Below are positions 16,502-24,780 of a stretch of 64,000 nucleotides of DNA, piece by piece. The notes below the pieces were generated by a model. It searched no databases. It saw nothing but the letters and a program-made list of their open reading frames with translations, and was not told the origin of the DNA. The number at the start of each line of letters is the position of its first letter. Positions within the stretch are counted from its first letter, which is position 1. The translations under genes and the position numbers were made by a program. Source of the stretch: Tropicimonas_B omnivorans (GTDB taxonomy: Bacteria; Pseudomonadota; Alphaproteobacteria; Rhodobacterales; Rhodobacteraceae); contig NZ_JAVRHL010000003.1 of the NCBI RefSeq assembly GCF_031846565.1, positions 992,001 through 1,056,000 of the forward strand. Reading direction: 5' to 3'.

Positions 16502-16837
16502 ATGCAGACGGTCATCGTGATACTCGGATGGACGGCCCTCGCGGTGCTGTTGGCGCGCGCGATGCAACCCGTCGCGGACAGCACCGCGCCGCAGGCGATG
16601 CCTTTTCTGGGCGGGGGGACGCCCGACACCCATGCCTGGCAACGCTATCACTTCCGCCCCTATTCCATGGCCCTTCTGTTCGTCGCCTTCGAAATGGAGA
16701 TGATGTTCATGTATCCATGGGCTGTGGTCTTCGTCTCCGAAGGGATCAAGGCGCTGGCCGAGATGGGCATGTTCCTGGCGATCCTGTCTGTGGGCATCCT
16801 TTATGGTTGGCGCGAAGGGATCTTCCGATGGCAATGA
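16502..16837 (+). CDS. nuoA: NuoA-like subunit of complex I-like membrane arm
   Basis: The 111-residue product has three hydrophobic helices and the NuoA signature region (ALLFVAFEMEMMFMYPWAVVF). Canonical NuoA has YECG-type residues in the loop after helix 1, with the cysteine that moves during the active/deactive change; here the loop reads FLGGGTPDTH, so that cysteine is gone. The FDxE of normal NuoA is FEME here. The stop overlaps the next gene by 10 bases. It would sit at the junction of membrane and peripheral arms next to NuoH. Confidence 0.85.
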   Translation: MQTVIVILGWTALAVLLARAMQPVADSTAPQAMPFLGGGTPDTHAWQRYHFRPYSMALLFVAFEMEMMFMYPWAVVFVSEGIKALAEMGMFLAILSVGILYGWREGIFRWQ

Positions 16838-17739
16838 CTCGTCTTGCCCGTTGGGCGGCGCGGTCGCCCGCGCCCGTCTTCGCCGCCATCGGCCCCGGTC
16901 GGCAGGCCGAAACCGAGCGTCTGCTTGCCCGGCCCGGCCTGCGCCGGGCCGCGACCCCGCGCGATGCGGCGATCCTGCTGGTCGCCGGCGATCTGCCGGG
17001 CGACACGGCAGAGGCGCTGTCCCATGTGCACGACCAGCTTCCCCATCCGCGGGCCACGCTGCGGTGGCAGGCGGATGCCCCAGATGCCATCGCGGCGCGG
17101 ATCGAAACGGCATGGCGCGATATTTGCGCGGGCGAACGGGACGAAGACGATCATCTGCCGGACGAGCCGCCGAACGCGTGGAAGGGCATCGGCCCCCACG
17201 GTCAGGGCGGCAAGGGGATGATGGGCGGCACGCCCTACGGGCGGCCCATGGCCATGACCGGCACGGACATTCGCGACGGGCTGCGACTCGACCGGTACAC
17301 GGCGCGGTTCGGTCCGTTCCTGCCGATGCTGCCGCCGGGGCTGGTGCTTCAGGTGACGCTGCAAGGGGACGTGATCTGCGACCTTGACGTGCAAGCACCA
17401 CCCCTCGCCCAGGCGGCAGATGCCGATGCGCCCGATCTCTGCGCGGCGCGGATGCTGCGGCTGCTGGGTCTGGACCGCGCCGCCCACCGCGTGATGCACG
17501 GGCAATCCGCCCGCGCGCTGTGGCTGCGGGGCGCGGTGCCGAAACGGATCGGCAGGATCGACGGCACCTCCGCACGCGACCGACTGATCGCCTGGCTGGC
17601 GGGCGACACGGTGTCGGTCGCGCCCCCCGATCTGCCCGCGCTGTTGCACGGTGCCGAATGGGCCGAGGCCATGCTGATCCTCGCGTCCCTGCCCCCATCG
17701 GCACTCATCCGTGCCGCGCGCGGCGTGGAGGCTGCATGA
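16828..17739 (+). CDS. NuoB-NuoD-like fusion lacking Fe-S ligands
   Basis: The 303-residue product has two parts by motif. Residues 35-75 (SPR-like TPRDAAILLVAGD, then VHDQLPHPR) follow the NuoB core around its LIVAGT and YDQMPEP segments. Residues 155-190 (RFGPFLPMLPPGLVLQVTLQGDVI) follow the NuoD N-terminus, where INFGPQHPAAHG leads into the ELDGE strand. Between them is a Gly/Met/His-rich bridge (residues 121-144, with GGKGMMGG). Only three cysteines exist (100, 184, 205) and none is in the CC, C or CPGCP pattern that holds cluster N2. It cannot pass electrons like NuoB, so a structural or regulatory role is inferred. Its start overlaps nuoA. Confidence 0.72.
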   Translation: MAMTRLARWAARSPAPVFAAIGPGRQAETERLLARPGLRRAATPRDAAILLVAGDLPGDTAEALSHVHDQLPHPRATLRWQADAPDAIAARIETAWRDICAGERDEDDHLPDEPPNAWKGIGPHGQGGKGMMGGTPYGRPMAMTGTDIRDGLRLDRYTARFGPFLPMLPPGLVLQVTLQGDVICDLDVQAPPLAQAADADAPDLCAARMLRLLGLDRAAHRVMHGQSARALWLRGAVPKRIGRIDGTSARDRLIAWLAGDTVSVAPPDLPALLHGAEWAEAMLILASLPPSALIRAARGVEAA

Positions 17740-18596
17740 CGGCGCTTCTGACCCTCGCGGTCCTTGCGACCTTGCTCGGCGGGACGCTGTTCGCCGTCGC
17801 CCTCGACCGTGCCTATCTGCCGCTCCTCGCGCTCTTCACTCGCCAGCGGGTCGAGACCGAGGCTCCCGACCGCCTGAACCGCGATCTGGCCCCCGCCTGG
17901 TATCTGGCGCTGGCCGCCATCGGCATCGCCGTCGTCCCCTTCGCGCCGGATCTGGCGCTGATCGACAGCCCGGTGGGCATCGTGATCTGGGGCAGTTGCG
18001 AAGCCCTGATCGTCGTCACCGTCTTCCTGCACGGCTGGTCGCCCAACGCGCCCTTTCCGCTGATCGGGGCCTATCGCTATGCCGCCATCGGGCTGCCGGT
18101 GATGCTGCCCTCGATGTTCGTGCTGATCGCCGCCGCCCTGCCCGCCGAAAGCCTGTCGCTGGTCGCCATCGTCGACAGCCAGCGCGAGGTCTGGAACGTG
18201 ATCCGCCAGCCGCTGGGCCTGCCGCTGTTCATGGTGGTTGCCCTGGCGATGACCCTGCGCGGCCCGATGGATTACGCCGACGCCGCCGATATCGCGACGG
18301 GCACATCGGCCGAAGACAGCGGCGCCGGTCGCGCCGTCTGGCAGATCGCGCGGCTGGCGATGCTGGTTTCGGTCTCGGCCATCGCCGCGACGGTGTTTCT
18401 GGGCGGACCGCTAGGACCGGTGCTGCCCGGACCGGTCTGGCTGTGGCTGAAGACGGGCGCGCTGATGGCGCTGACCGTCTGGATCGGCAACCGCGTGGCG
18501 CGGACGACCCCCAGCCGGATGCTAACGATCCTGTGGGTCGTGCTGCTTCCGCTGTCCTTCCTCCACCTTCTGATTTCGGGGCTGATCGCGCTATGA
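17736..18596 (+). CDS. nuoH: NuoH-like subunit
   Basis: The 286-residue product has about eight helices. The segment HGWSPNAPFPLIGAYRYAA matches the conserved NuoH loop that contacts the quinone tunnel, and RGPMDYADAADIATG takes the place of the canonical R-x-PFDLPEAE region. Several acidic residues of the E-channel are changed or shifted, so the subunit is divergent. It is coupled to the fusion gene upstream by ATGA and to nuoJ downstream by ATGA. Confidence 0.82.
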   Translation: MTALLTLAVLATLLGGTLFAVALDRAYLPLLALFTRQRVETEAPDRLNRDLAPAWYLALAAIGIAVVPFAPDLALIDSPVGIVIWGSCEALIVVTVFLHGWSPNAPFPLIGAYRYAAIGLPVMLPSMFVLIAAALPAESLSLVAIVDSQREVWNVIRQPLGLPLFMVVALAMTLRGPMDYADAADIATGTSAEDSGAGRAVWQIARLAMLVSVSAIAATVFLGGPLGPVLPGPVWLWLKTGALMALTVWIGNRVARTTPSRMLTILWVVLLPLSFLHLLISGLIAL

Positions 18597-19198
18597 CCGA
18601 CCTCATGATCGCCCTGCTAACAGCCTTTGCCGTCTGGACCGGCTGGCGGGTGTTCCGCGTCGACAGCATGGTGCGCGCCTCCTTCGCGCTGATGCTGTCC
18701 TTCGTCGCGGTGGGCGCAATCGGCGTGCTGCTGTCCGCGCCCTATATCGGTGTGGCGACCGTGTTCATGATGGCTGTCGAAATGATGGTCATGGCGATCT
18801 TCATGGTCATGTTCATGATGAACCCCGCGGGCCTCAATCCGATGGTCATGGTCCACCAGCACCGCCTGTCCATCGGCGCCGGCATTGTCGCCTTCATCGG
18901 CCTGTCTGCCGCCGTGCTGCTTTCGCCGCTGCCGTCGAACCCGGTCGCCGCCGACACCGACGTCGTCGCGCAGCTCGGCCACGAACTCCTTGGCCCCTCC
19001 ATGCTGATCTTTGAGACCGCGGGCGTCACGCTTCTGGCCACGATGGTCGGCGCGGTGATCCTGTCCTCGCGACAGGGCCGTTTCGGATCGGCCGACGAAG
19101 GATCGCGTCCGCCCGGACTGACTGAGGGCGGCGATCCCGCAGGCCGCCAGCCGGAAGGCGGCGGCGGCCACGGCCATCACCATCACGAGGGCCATTGA
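18593..19198 (+). CDS. nuoJ: NuoJ-like subunit with His-rich tail
   Basis: The 201-residue product has five hydrophobic helices with the NuoJ-type third helix rich in Met (EMMVMAIFMVMFMM). It ends in a hydrophilic tail of about 35 residues with Gly/Pro and a His cluster (GHGHHHHEGH), which ordinary NuoJ tails, as I know them, lack. The tail could bind nickel, zinc or copper. Its stop TGA overlaps the nuoK ATG by one base. Confidence 0.85.
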   Translation: MTDLMIALLTAFAVWTGWRVFRVDSMVRASFALMLSFVAVGAIGVLLSAPYIGVATVFMMAVEMMVMAIFMVMFMMNPAGLNPMVMVHQHRLSIGAGIVAFIGLSAAVLLSPLPSNPVAADTDVVAQLGHELLGPSMLIFETAGVTLLATMVGAVILSSRQGRFGSADEGSRPPGLTEGGDPAGRQPEGGGGHGHHHHEGH

Positions 19199-19503
19199 TG
19201 ACCCTGATCATCGTCCTTCTCGGGGCCGCCGCGCTGATCGGCATCGGACTTTACGGCGCGCTCAGCCAGCAAAGCTTCGTCATGCTGATGATGGGGCTGG
19301 AACTGATGCTGAACGGTGCGCTTCTGGCGATCATCGGCTTCTGGTCCCTGTACCTGGGCGGCATGCCCGAAGGCCAGCTGCTGGCGATCATCGTGATGGC
19401 GGTCATGGCCGTGGAAATGGCGATCGGCTTCGCGCTGATCGTGGCGGTCTATCGCAAGCGGCAGGCCGACATGACCGAAAGCATCGGAACGCTGAAGCAA
19501 TGA
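19198..19503 (+). CDS. nuoK: NuoK-like subunit
   Basis: The 101-residue product has three helices and keeps both membrane glutamates of NuoK/MrpC: GLELMLNGA in helix 2 and MAVEMAIGF in helix 3. These form part of the central hydrophilic axis for proton transfer. I start at ATG 19198; TTG 19195 is one codon upstream. It overlaps nuoJ by one base and nuoL by four. Confidence 0.88.
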   Translation: MTLIIVLLGAAALIGIGLYGALSQQSFVMLMMGLELMLNGALLAIIGFWSLYLGGMPEGQLLAIIVMAVMAVEMAIGFALIVAVYRKRQADMTESIGTLKQ

Positions 19504-21425
19504 TCTGGGCGCTAGCATACGTGCCGGTTCTGGCCGGTCTGGCGATCTGGGCCATCGGCGGCACGCGGGCGCGGCTGGCGACGCTGGGGGCCGGGGCGGC
19601 CGCCGCGACGCTCGGCCTGGCGCTGTTTTCGGGCGACCGGACCGGACGCTTCGTCTGGTCTGAGTTGCTCGTGCTGCAGGCCGCCCTGCCCCCGCTGGCC
19701 CATGCCGCGGCCCTTCTCGTGCCCGCGATCCTGCTGCCGATCACGCTCTACGCCGCATCGCACGAAGACGGTCGCGGCCTGCCCCGCCTCATCGGATTGA
19801 TGCTGGTCTTCACCGGCGGCATGGAACTGGTCATCGTCGCCGCCGACCTAGTGACGCTGCTGATCGGGTGGGAAATCGTCGGTGCCTGTTCCTGGGCCCT
19901 GATCGGGCACAAGTGGCGGAGCCAAGCACCGGGCCTGTCGGCCAGTTTCGCCTTCGTCCTGACCCGCGCGGGGGATCTGGGTCTTTTCATCGCGCTGATG
20001 GCGACCGTCACCGCGACGGGCAGCGCCAGCTATGGGGCGCTCGGCACGCTCGACGGCTGGCCGCTGTCGCTGGCCGCGTACGGGCTGCTTCTCGCGGCGG
20101 TGTCGAAGGCCGGTCAGGTGCCTTTCGCGCCGTGGCTGTTTCGCGCCATGGACGGACCGACATCCGTGTCCGCCTTGCTGCACTCGGCCACGATGGTGGC
20201 GGCGGGGGCCTACATCCTTGCACGCCTGCATCCCCAGCTTTCGGCGGCACCGGGGTTCGGCCCGGCGGCGATGGTGATCGGACTTGCCACCGCGATCCTC
20301 GGCGGCGTCGTGGCCCTGCGCCAGACCCACGCCAAGAAGCTGCTGGCCGGATCGACCTCGGCACAGATGGGCCTGATGATCGCCACAATCGGCGCGGGCT
20401 ATCCCGGTGTCGCGGTGCTGCACCTGATCGTCCACGCCGCGAGCAAGGGCGCGCTGTTCTGCGCCGCAGGCGTTGCCCATCGCGTCACCGACACGTTCGA
20501 TCTGCGCCGGATGGGTCTGGCGCGCGCCCTGCCCGTCACCACGGCCCTCACGGTCATCGCCGCCCTGTCGCTGGCAGCCGTGCCGCCTCTGTCCGGTGGC
20601 TGGAGCAAGGAAGAAGTGGTCAAGGCGCTGGAACATGCAGGGCCGATCTGGGCCGCGGCGATCATCGTCGCAGGCGGGTTAAGCGCCGCCTACGCCACCC
20701 GCTTCGCCATCGCCGCCTTCGGGCCGGGCGAAGATCGGGATAGCACGGTCAAACGGGGCGAGCTGGCCGGGCTCGCCCTGCTGTCCGGTGCCGTGCTGGC
20801 GCTTTCGGCGCTGTGGTGGCCGCCCGTCCACGACGTTGTCGCCGCCCGGATCGGTGCGGACTTGCCCGAAGGGTCCCGCCTCGGACTTCTCGCGTCGCTT
20901 GCCGCCGTGGCGTTCGGTATCCTCGCGGGCCTACGCGCCGCGCGGTCCGATACCGAAGCCCCGGCGATGGAATGGCTGGGTCTGCCCGCGCTTTACGAAC
21001 ATGGCCTCATCCGGCCATTCCATGCTCTCGCGATCATGGCCGCGCGGGCGGATGACCGGGTTATTGACTTGATTCCGCGCGGCGCGGCGACCGTGGCGAT
21101 ATTCCTTGCCGACGGCCTGTCGCGCGCCGATGACGATACGCTGGACGGGCTCGCGCCGGGCGCGGCCGGGGCGGCGATGTCGACCGGCGGACAGATCTGG
21201 CGCGGCGCTGTCGGGACCGCGGTGCGCGCGACGTCCGGCCTTGCCGCACTGGGTGCCGGTCTGGGCGAACGGCTGAGCGACCTGATCCCGAACGGCAGCG
21301 GACGCATCGCGGGCATGGCGGGCGCGGACCTGCGACGGCTTCAGACCGGGCTTGCGCATCACTACTACTCCATCCTTGTGGCGGGCTTTGCCTTGGCCGT
21401 GGGGCTGTTAATTTTCGGAGGCTGA
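19500..21425 (+). CDS. nuoL: NuoL-like antiporter subunit
   Basis: The 641-residue product has the antiporter core with the helix 5 glutamate (LIGWEIVGACSWALIGH) and the helix 7 lysine (SKAGQVPFAPW, then MDGPTSVSALLHSATMV). A second conserved lysine region, HAKKLLAGSTSAQMG, and HAASKGALFCAAG follow. The C-terminal part after about residue 500 includes a long amphipathic stretch and a last hydrophobic helix, as in the NuoL lateral arm. Of the three large subunits it keeps the canonical pump residues best. Confidence 0.9.
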   Translation: MIWALAYVPVLAGLAIWAIGGTRARLATLGAGAAAATLGLALFSGDRTGRFVWSELLVLQAALPPLAHAAALLVPAILLPITLYAASHEDGRGLPRLIGLMLVFTGGMELVIVAADLVTLLIGWEIVGACSWALIGHKWRSQAPGLSASFAFVLTRAGDLGLFIALMATVTATGSASYGALGTLDGWPLSLAAYGLLLAAVSKAGQVPFAPWLFRAMDGPTSVSALLHSATMVAAGAYILARLHPQLSAAPGFGPAAMVIGLATAILGGVVALRQTHAKKLLAGSTSAQMGLMIATIGAGYPGVAVLHLIVHAASKGALFCAAGVAHRVTDTFDLRRMGLARALPVTTALTVIAALSLAAVPPLSGGWSKEEVVKALEHAGPIWAAAIIVAGGLSAAYATRFAIAAFGPGEDRDSTVKRGELAGLALLSGAVLALSALWWPPVHDVVAARIGADLPEGSRLGLLASLAAVAFGILAGLRAARSDTEAPAMEWLGLPALYEHGLIRPFHALAIMAARADDRVIDLIPRGAATVAIFLADGLSRADDDTLDGLAPGAAGAAMSTGGQIWRGAVGTAVRATSGLAALGAGLGERLSDLIPNGSGRIAGMAGADLRRLQTGLAHHYYSILVAGFALAVGLLIFGG

Positions 21426-21429
21426 ACCC

Positions 21430-22902
21430 GTGCTGACATTTGCCATTCTTATCCCGCTGCTGGCGTCCCTGGTCCTAGCCTTCGTCCCCTTAGGCGAGGT
21501 CGCATCGCGCTGGACCGCCACCGGGGCCGCCGCACTGTCGCTTGTGGCTCTGGTGATCGTCTGGGCGGGCGGCGGCGACGGCTTTCGCGCCGTGGCCGAA
21601 GTGCCGTGGATCCCGACCCTCGGGATCGCCTGGCGCGTGGGCGTCGACGGCATGTCGCTGGCGCTGGCGCTGATGAGCGCGCTGATCTTCGTCGCCGCGA
21701 CCGCCTGGCCGCTGAAGCTGCACGATGCGCGCGCCTACTACGCCTGGATGGCGTTCCTTGCGGGCGTGTCCATCGGTCTCTTCGTCACGCTCGACCTGAT
21801 CGTCTTTTACGTGTTCTTCGATCTCAGCCTTGTCGGCATGTATTTCCTCATCGGTCGCTGGGGCCATGGCGACGCGCAGCATGCGGCGCTCAAATTCTTC
21901 GTCTATACGCTCGCGGGCTCGCTGCTGATCCTGATCGGGATCATCGTGCTGGCGCTGAACATGCCGACACTGACCTTCGACATGCGCGCGATGATCGACA
22001 GCCCGCCGCTGGCCGCCGCGGGGATGGTGCCCGGTCTGGTGTTCCTCGCCTTCGTCATCGGCTTCGGGATCAAGACGCCGGTTTTCCCGGTCCATACCTG
22101 GCTGCCGCCCGCCCATGTCAACGCGCCGGGGCCCGCCTCGGCCATCCTGGCGGGCGTGCTGCTGAAGATGGGCACCTACGGGCTGATCCGCATCCCGCTG
22201 CAGATGATGCCCGACACCTTCGCCCGCTGGGCCCTGCCGCTGGCGATCGTCGGCGTAATCTCGATCCTCTGGGGCAGCATCGTCGCCTTCGCCCAAGACA
22301 ACCTGAAGCGTCGCATCGCCTACACCTCGGTCAACCACATGGGCTACACCGTTCTGGGCATCGCGGTGGCGGGATCCGCGCTGGGGTCCGAGACCGCACG
22401 CCAGCTGGCCATGACCGGCGCGGTGGTCGAGATGATCGCCCACGGCCTGATCACGGGCGCATTGTTCCTGATCGCGGGCGCAGTCTGGCAGCGGACCGGG
22501 GATTACCACCTGCCCAATTTCGGCGGGTTGGCGGGCCCCGCCCCGCGGCTGACGGGTGCGGCCACGCTGGCGGCCTTTGCGTCGCTGGGCCTGCCGGGTC
22601 TGGCCGGTTTCGTGGCCGAGCTGCACATCTTCCTCGGTGCCTTCGGCGTCTATCCCTGGCTGGCGGCCATCGGTCTTCTGGGTATCCTGATCACCGCCGC
22701 GCTGTTCCTCCGGATGTTGCGGCAGATGTTCTTCGGCGACCTGCCGAAAGAACGCGCGGGTTTCACCGATCTCGACAGGACCGAAACGGCGCTTTTGGCG
22801 GGCGTGCTGATCCTCGTCGTGCTGATCGGTATCTGGCCCACATGGCTGTTGTCTCTCATCGACGCCGCTTCCCTGATCCCGACCCCCGGCGCGGGGGGCT
22901 GA
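21430..22902 (+). CDS. nuoM: NuoM-like antiporter subunit
   Basis: The 490-residue product starts at GTG 21430. It keeps the helix 7 lysine region (GFGIKTPVFPVHTWLP) and the broken helix LLKMGTYGLIR. In helix 5 the canonical glutamate (FFE in NuoM) is aspartate: VFFDLSLVGMYFLIG. The loop after HTWLP reads PAHVNAPGPAS rather than the usual DAHVEAPTAGS. It may still transfer protons, but with altered residues. Confidence 0.9.
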   Translation: MLTFAILIPLLASLVLAFVPLGEVASRWTATGAAALSLVALVIVWAGGGDGFRAVAEVPWIPTLGIAWRVGVDGMSLALALMSALIFVAATAWPLKLHDARAYYAWMAFLAGVSIGLFVTLDLIVFYVFFDLSLVGMYFLIGRWGHGDAQHAALKFFVYTLAGSLLILIGIIVLALNMPTLTFDMRAMIDSPPLAAAGMVPGLVFLAFVIGFGIKTPVFPVHTWLPPAHVNAPGPASAILAGVLLKMGTYGLIRIPLQMMPDTFARWALPLAIVGVISILWGSIVAFAQDNLKRRIAYTSVNHMGYTVLGIAVAGSALGSETARQLAMTGAVVEMIAHGLITGALFLIAGAVWQRTGDYHLPNFGGLAGPAPRLTGAATLAAFASLGLPGLAGFVAELHIFLGAFGVYPWLAAIGLLGILITAALFLRMLRQMFFGDLPKERAGFTDLDRTETALLAGVLILVVLIGIWPTWLLSLIDAASLIPTPGAGG

Positions 22903-22903
22903 C

Positions 22904-24295
22904 ATGCCCATCGGCGATCTCGCCCCGGAACTGGCGGTCCTGTTGACGGCGGTCGCCGTGCTTCTTCTGGCGATGGTCCTGCCGCAGCGCCGCCACGGCT
23001 GGTGCGCCCTGCTGGCGGCGGCGGGGCTGGCCCTGTCCATGGCTTTCGCCTGGGCACAGTCCGATGCGCACCGTTTGACCTTTTCGGGCACCTTCGCCTT
23101 GGACGGGGCCACGACATGGGCGCGGTTCGCCATACCGGGCCTGACGCTCCTGTGCGTCGGCCTTGCGCCGCGCTGGTTCGCCACCGACCGCCGACACGGC
23201 GAATTCTACGCGATGCTTCTGTTTTCGACCCTCGGCGCAATGGCGATGGCGGGGGCGGCGGATCTGATGCAGCTGGTGATGGGCGTGCTGCTGTCGTCGG
23301 TCACGGGATACGTTCTGGCCGCCTATCACCGCGACTGGGCGATCTCGCTGGAAGCGGGAATGAAGTATTTCCTGGTCGGCGCATTGGCCAACGCGCTTCT
23401 GGTGATCGGCGTGGTCTTCGTGATGGGCATGGCGGGCAGCACCGATTACCGCGACCTCGCCGGCGCGATCCCGGACAATCCCGTCGCGCTTGCGGGCCTG
23501 ACCCTCGTGCTGATGGGCCTGTTCTTCAAGCTGGGTGCCGTGCCCGCCCATACCTGGGTGCCGGACGTCGCCGAAGGCGCGCCCGCCCCTGCGGCCGCGT
23601 TCCTGACCGTGATCCCCAAGCTTGCCGCGGCCGTGGCGCTCTACCGCTTGGTCGCGCTGACCCCCGAAACGCAAGCCCTGCCGCTGCTTGTCGCGCTGGT
23701 GGCTGCCGCGACGATGACGGTCGGCAACCTTTGCGCGCTGTGGCAGGACGATGTACGCCGCCTTGTCGGGTGGTCGTCGATCAGCCAGACGGGCTACGCG
23801 CTGATGGCCGTCGCCGTGGCGGGCGCGGTCCCGGACGCCCTGCCCGCGCTCCTGGCTTTCATGAGCGTCTATGGCATCGCCAACCTGCTCGCCTTCGCGG
23901 CCATCGTCGAATTGCGGGGACGCACTGCCATCGCGGACTACCGTGGTTTGATCAGAAAGCACCCCGGCCCGGCAATCGCCCTGACACTTGCCTTCCTGTC
24001 CTTCGTCGGCATCCCGCCGCTTGCCGGATTCCTGGGGAAGTTCGCGTTGTTCGTGGCCACGCTCGAAGCGGGTCTGGCCTGGCTCGTCGTTGTAGCCGTC
24101 GCCAACACAATCCTTTCGCTGTTCTACTACCTGCGTGTCATCGGGCCCGCGGTGTTTTCCCGACCCGAAGGCGCGATGGCGACGCTGGGCGGCACGGCGC
24201 GCGCCACGTTCTGGGCCCTGTTCGCGCTGCTTCTGGCCACCACATTCCTCTGGTCCCCCGTCTGGTCCGCCCTGCCCCGCGCCCTGCTGCCGTGA
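22904..24295 (+). CDS. nuoN: NuoN-like antiporter subunit
   Basis: The 463-residue product starts one base after the nuoM stop. The helix 7 lysine motif is present (FFKLGAVPAHTWVPDVAEGAP), as is the C-terminal GFLGKFALF region. Helix 5, where NuoN normally carries GLELQSLSLY, reads GVLLSSVTGYVLAAY, so the conserved glutamate appears to be replaced by leucine. That residue pairs with the lysine in the pumping model, so this subunit may not pump in the normal way. It ends the operon. Confidence 0.88.
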   Translation: MPIGDLAPELAVLLTAVAVLLLAMVLPQRRHGWCALLAAAGLALSMAFAWAQSDAHRLTFSGTFALDGATTWARFAIPGLTLLCVGLAPRWFATDRRHGEFYAMLLFSTLGAMAMAGAADLMQLVMGVLLSSVTGYVLAAYHRDWAISLEAGMKYFLVGALANALLVIGVVFVMGMAGSTDYRDLAGAIPDNPVALAGLTLVLMGLFFKLGAVPAHTWVPDVAEGAPAPAAAFLTVIPKLAAAVALYRLVALTPETQALPLLVALVAAATMTVGNLCALWQDDVRRLVGWSSISQTGYALMAVAVAGAVPDALPALLAFMSVYGIANLLAFAAIVELRGRTAIADYRGLIRKHPGPAIALTLAFLSFVGIPPLAGFLGKFALFVATLEAGLAWLVVVAVANTILSLFYYLRVIGPAVFSRPEGAMATLGGTARATFWALFALLLATTFLWSPVWSALPRALLP

Positions 24296-24325
24296 ACGCG
24301 ACCTTGCCGCACCGCACCGAACGGG

Positions 24326-24538
24326 TCAGACGTCCGGGGGCCGCTCCCCGTCCCCCGCATCCGCGCAGTAGATTCGGTAAAGCGCGTCGATCAGATCGTG
24401 CAGGCGCGGATCGGCGATGCGGTAGAAGATGCTTTGGCTTTCGCGCCGCGTCGCGACCATGCCCGCCGCGCGAAGGCGGGCAAGGTGCTGGCTGAGCGCC
24501 GATTGGCTAAGCGCAAGCTGGCCCTGCAGCGCGCCCAC
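24326..24538 (-). pseudogene. ArsR-family regulator (BigR-like), N-terminus deleted
   Basis: The surviving 70 residues are the DNA-binding half of an ArsR repressor: LSQSALSQHLARLRAAGMVATRR-x-QSIFYRI. Homology-like codons continue upstream of the ATG through QERSV to about 24550 and then stop; a TAA follows in frame at 24563-24565. The N-terminal helices are missing. In other alphaproteobacteria an ArsR repressor of this type (BigR) stands divergently beside yeeE, a metallo-hydrolase and a rhodanese and controls sulfide detoxification. Here the same neighbours are present, but the intergenic promoter region is gone. Confidence 0.8.
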
Positions 24539-24577
24539 CGATCGCTCCTGGCGACGGGATCCTTACCGCAGCAGACC

Positions 24578-24769
24578 GTGCCAATTAACCTCTGGGGCAT
24601 GGCGCTGGCCGGTCTTCTGGTCGGGTTCGGCACGGCCTTCGGGTCGGGTTGCACGTCCGGGCACGGGGTCTGCGGTCTGGCGCGTCTATCGCCGCGGTCT
24701 GCGGCGGCTGTCGCCACCTTCCTCGTCGCGGCCGTCGCGACGACCACCTTCATCCGCCACGCCATCTAG
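24578..24769 (+). pseudogene. YeeE/YedE transporter subunit A, N-terminus deleted
   Basis: From about 24578 the frame encodes the C-terminal part of a YeeE/YedE (DUF395) sulfur transporter: GLLVGFGTAFGSGCTSGHGVCGLARLS and two more hydrophobic segments. The N-terminal half, normally about 70-80 residues more, is absent; the open frame upstream is antisense of arsR and carries no membrane helix. The cut lies between 24551 and 24577, opposite the truncated arsR, so one deletion removed both 5' ends and the promoters between them. Confidence 0.8.
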
Positions 24770-24780
24770 GGAGACCCGTC

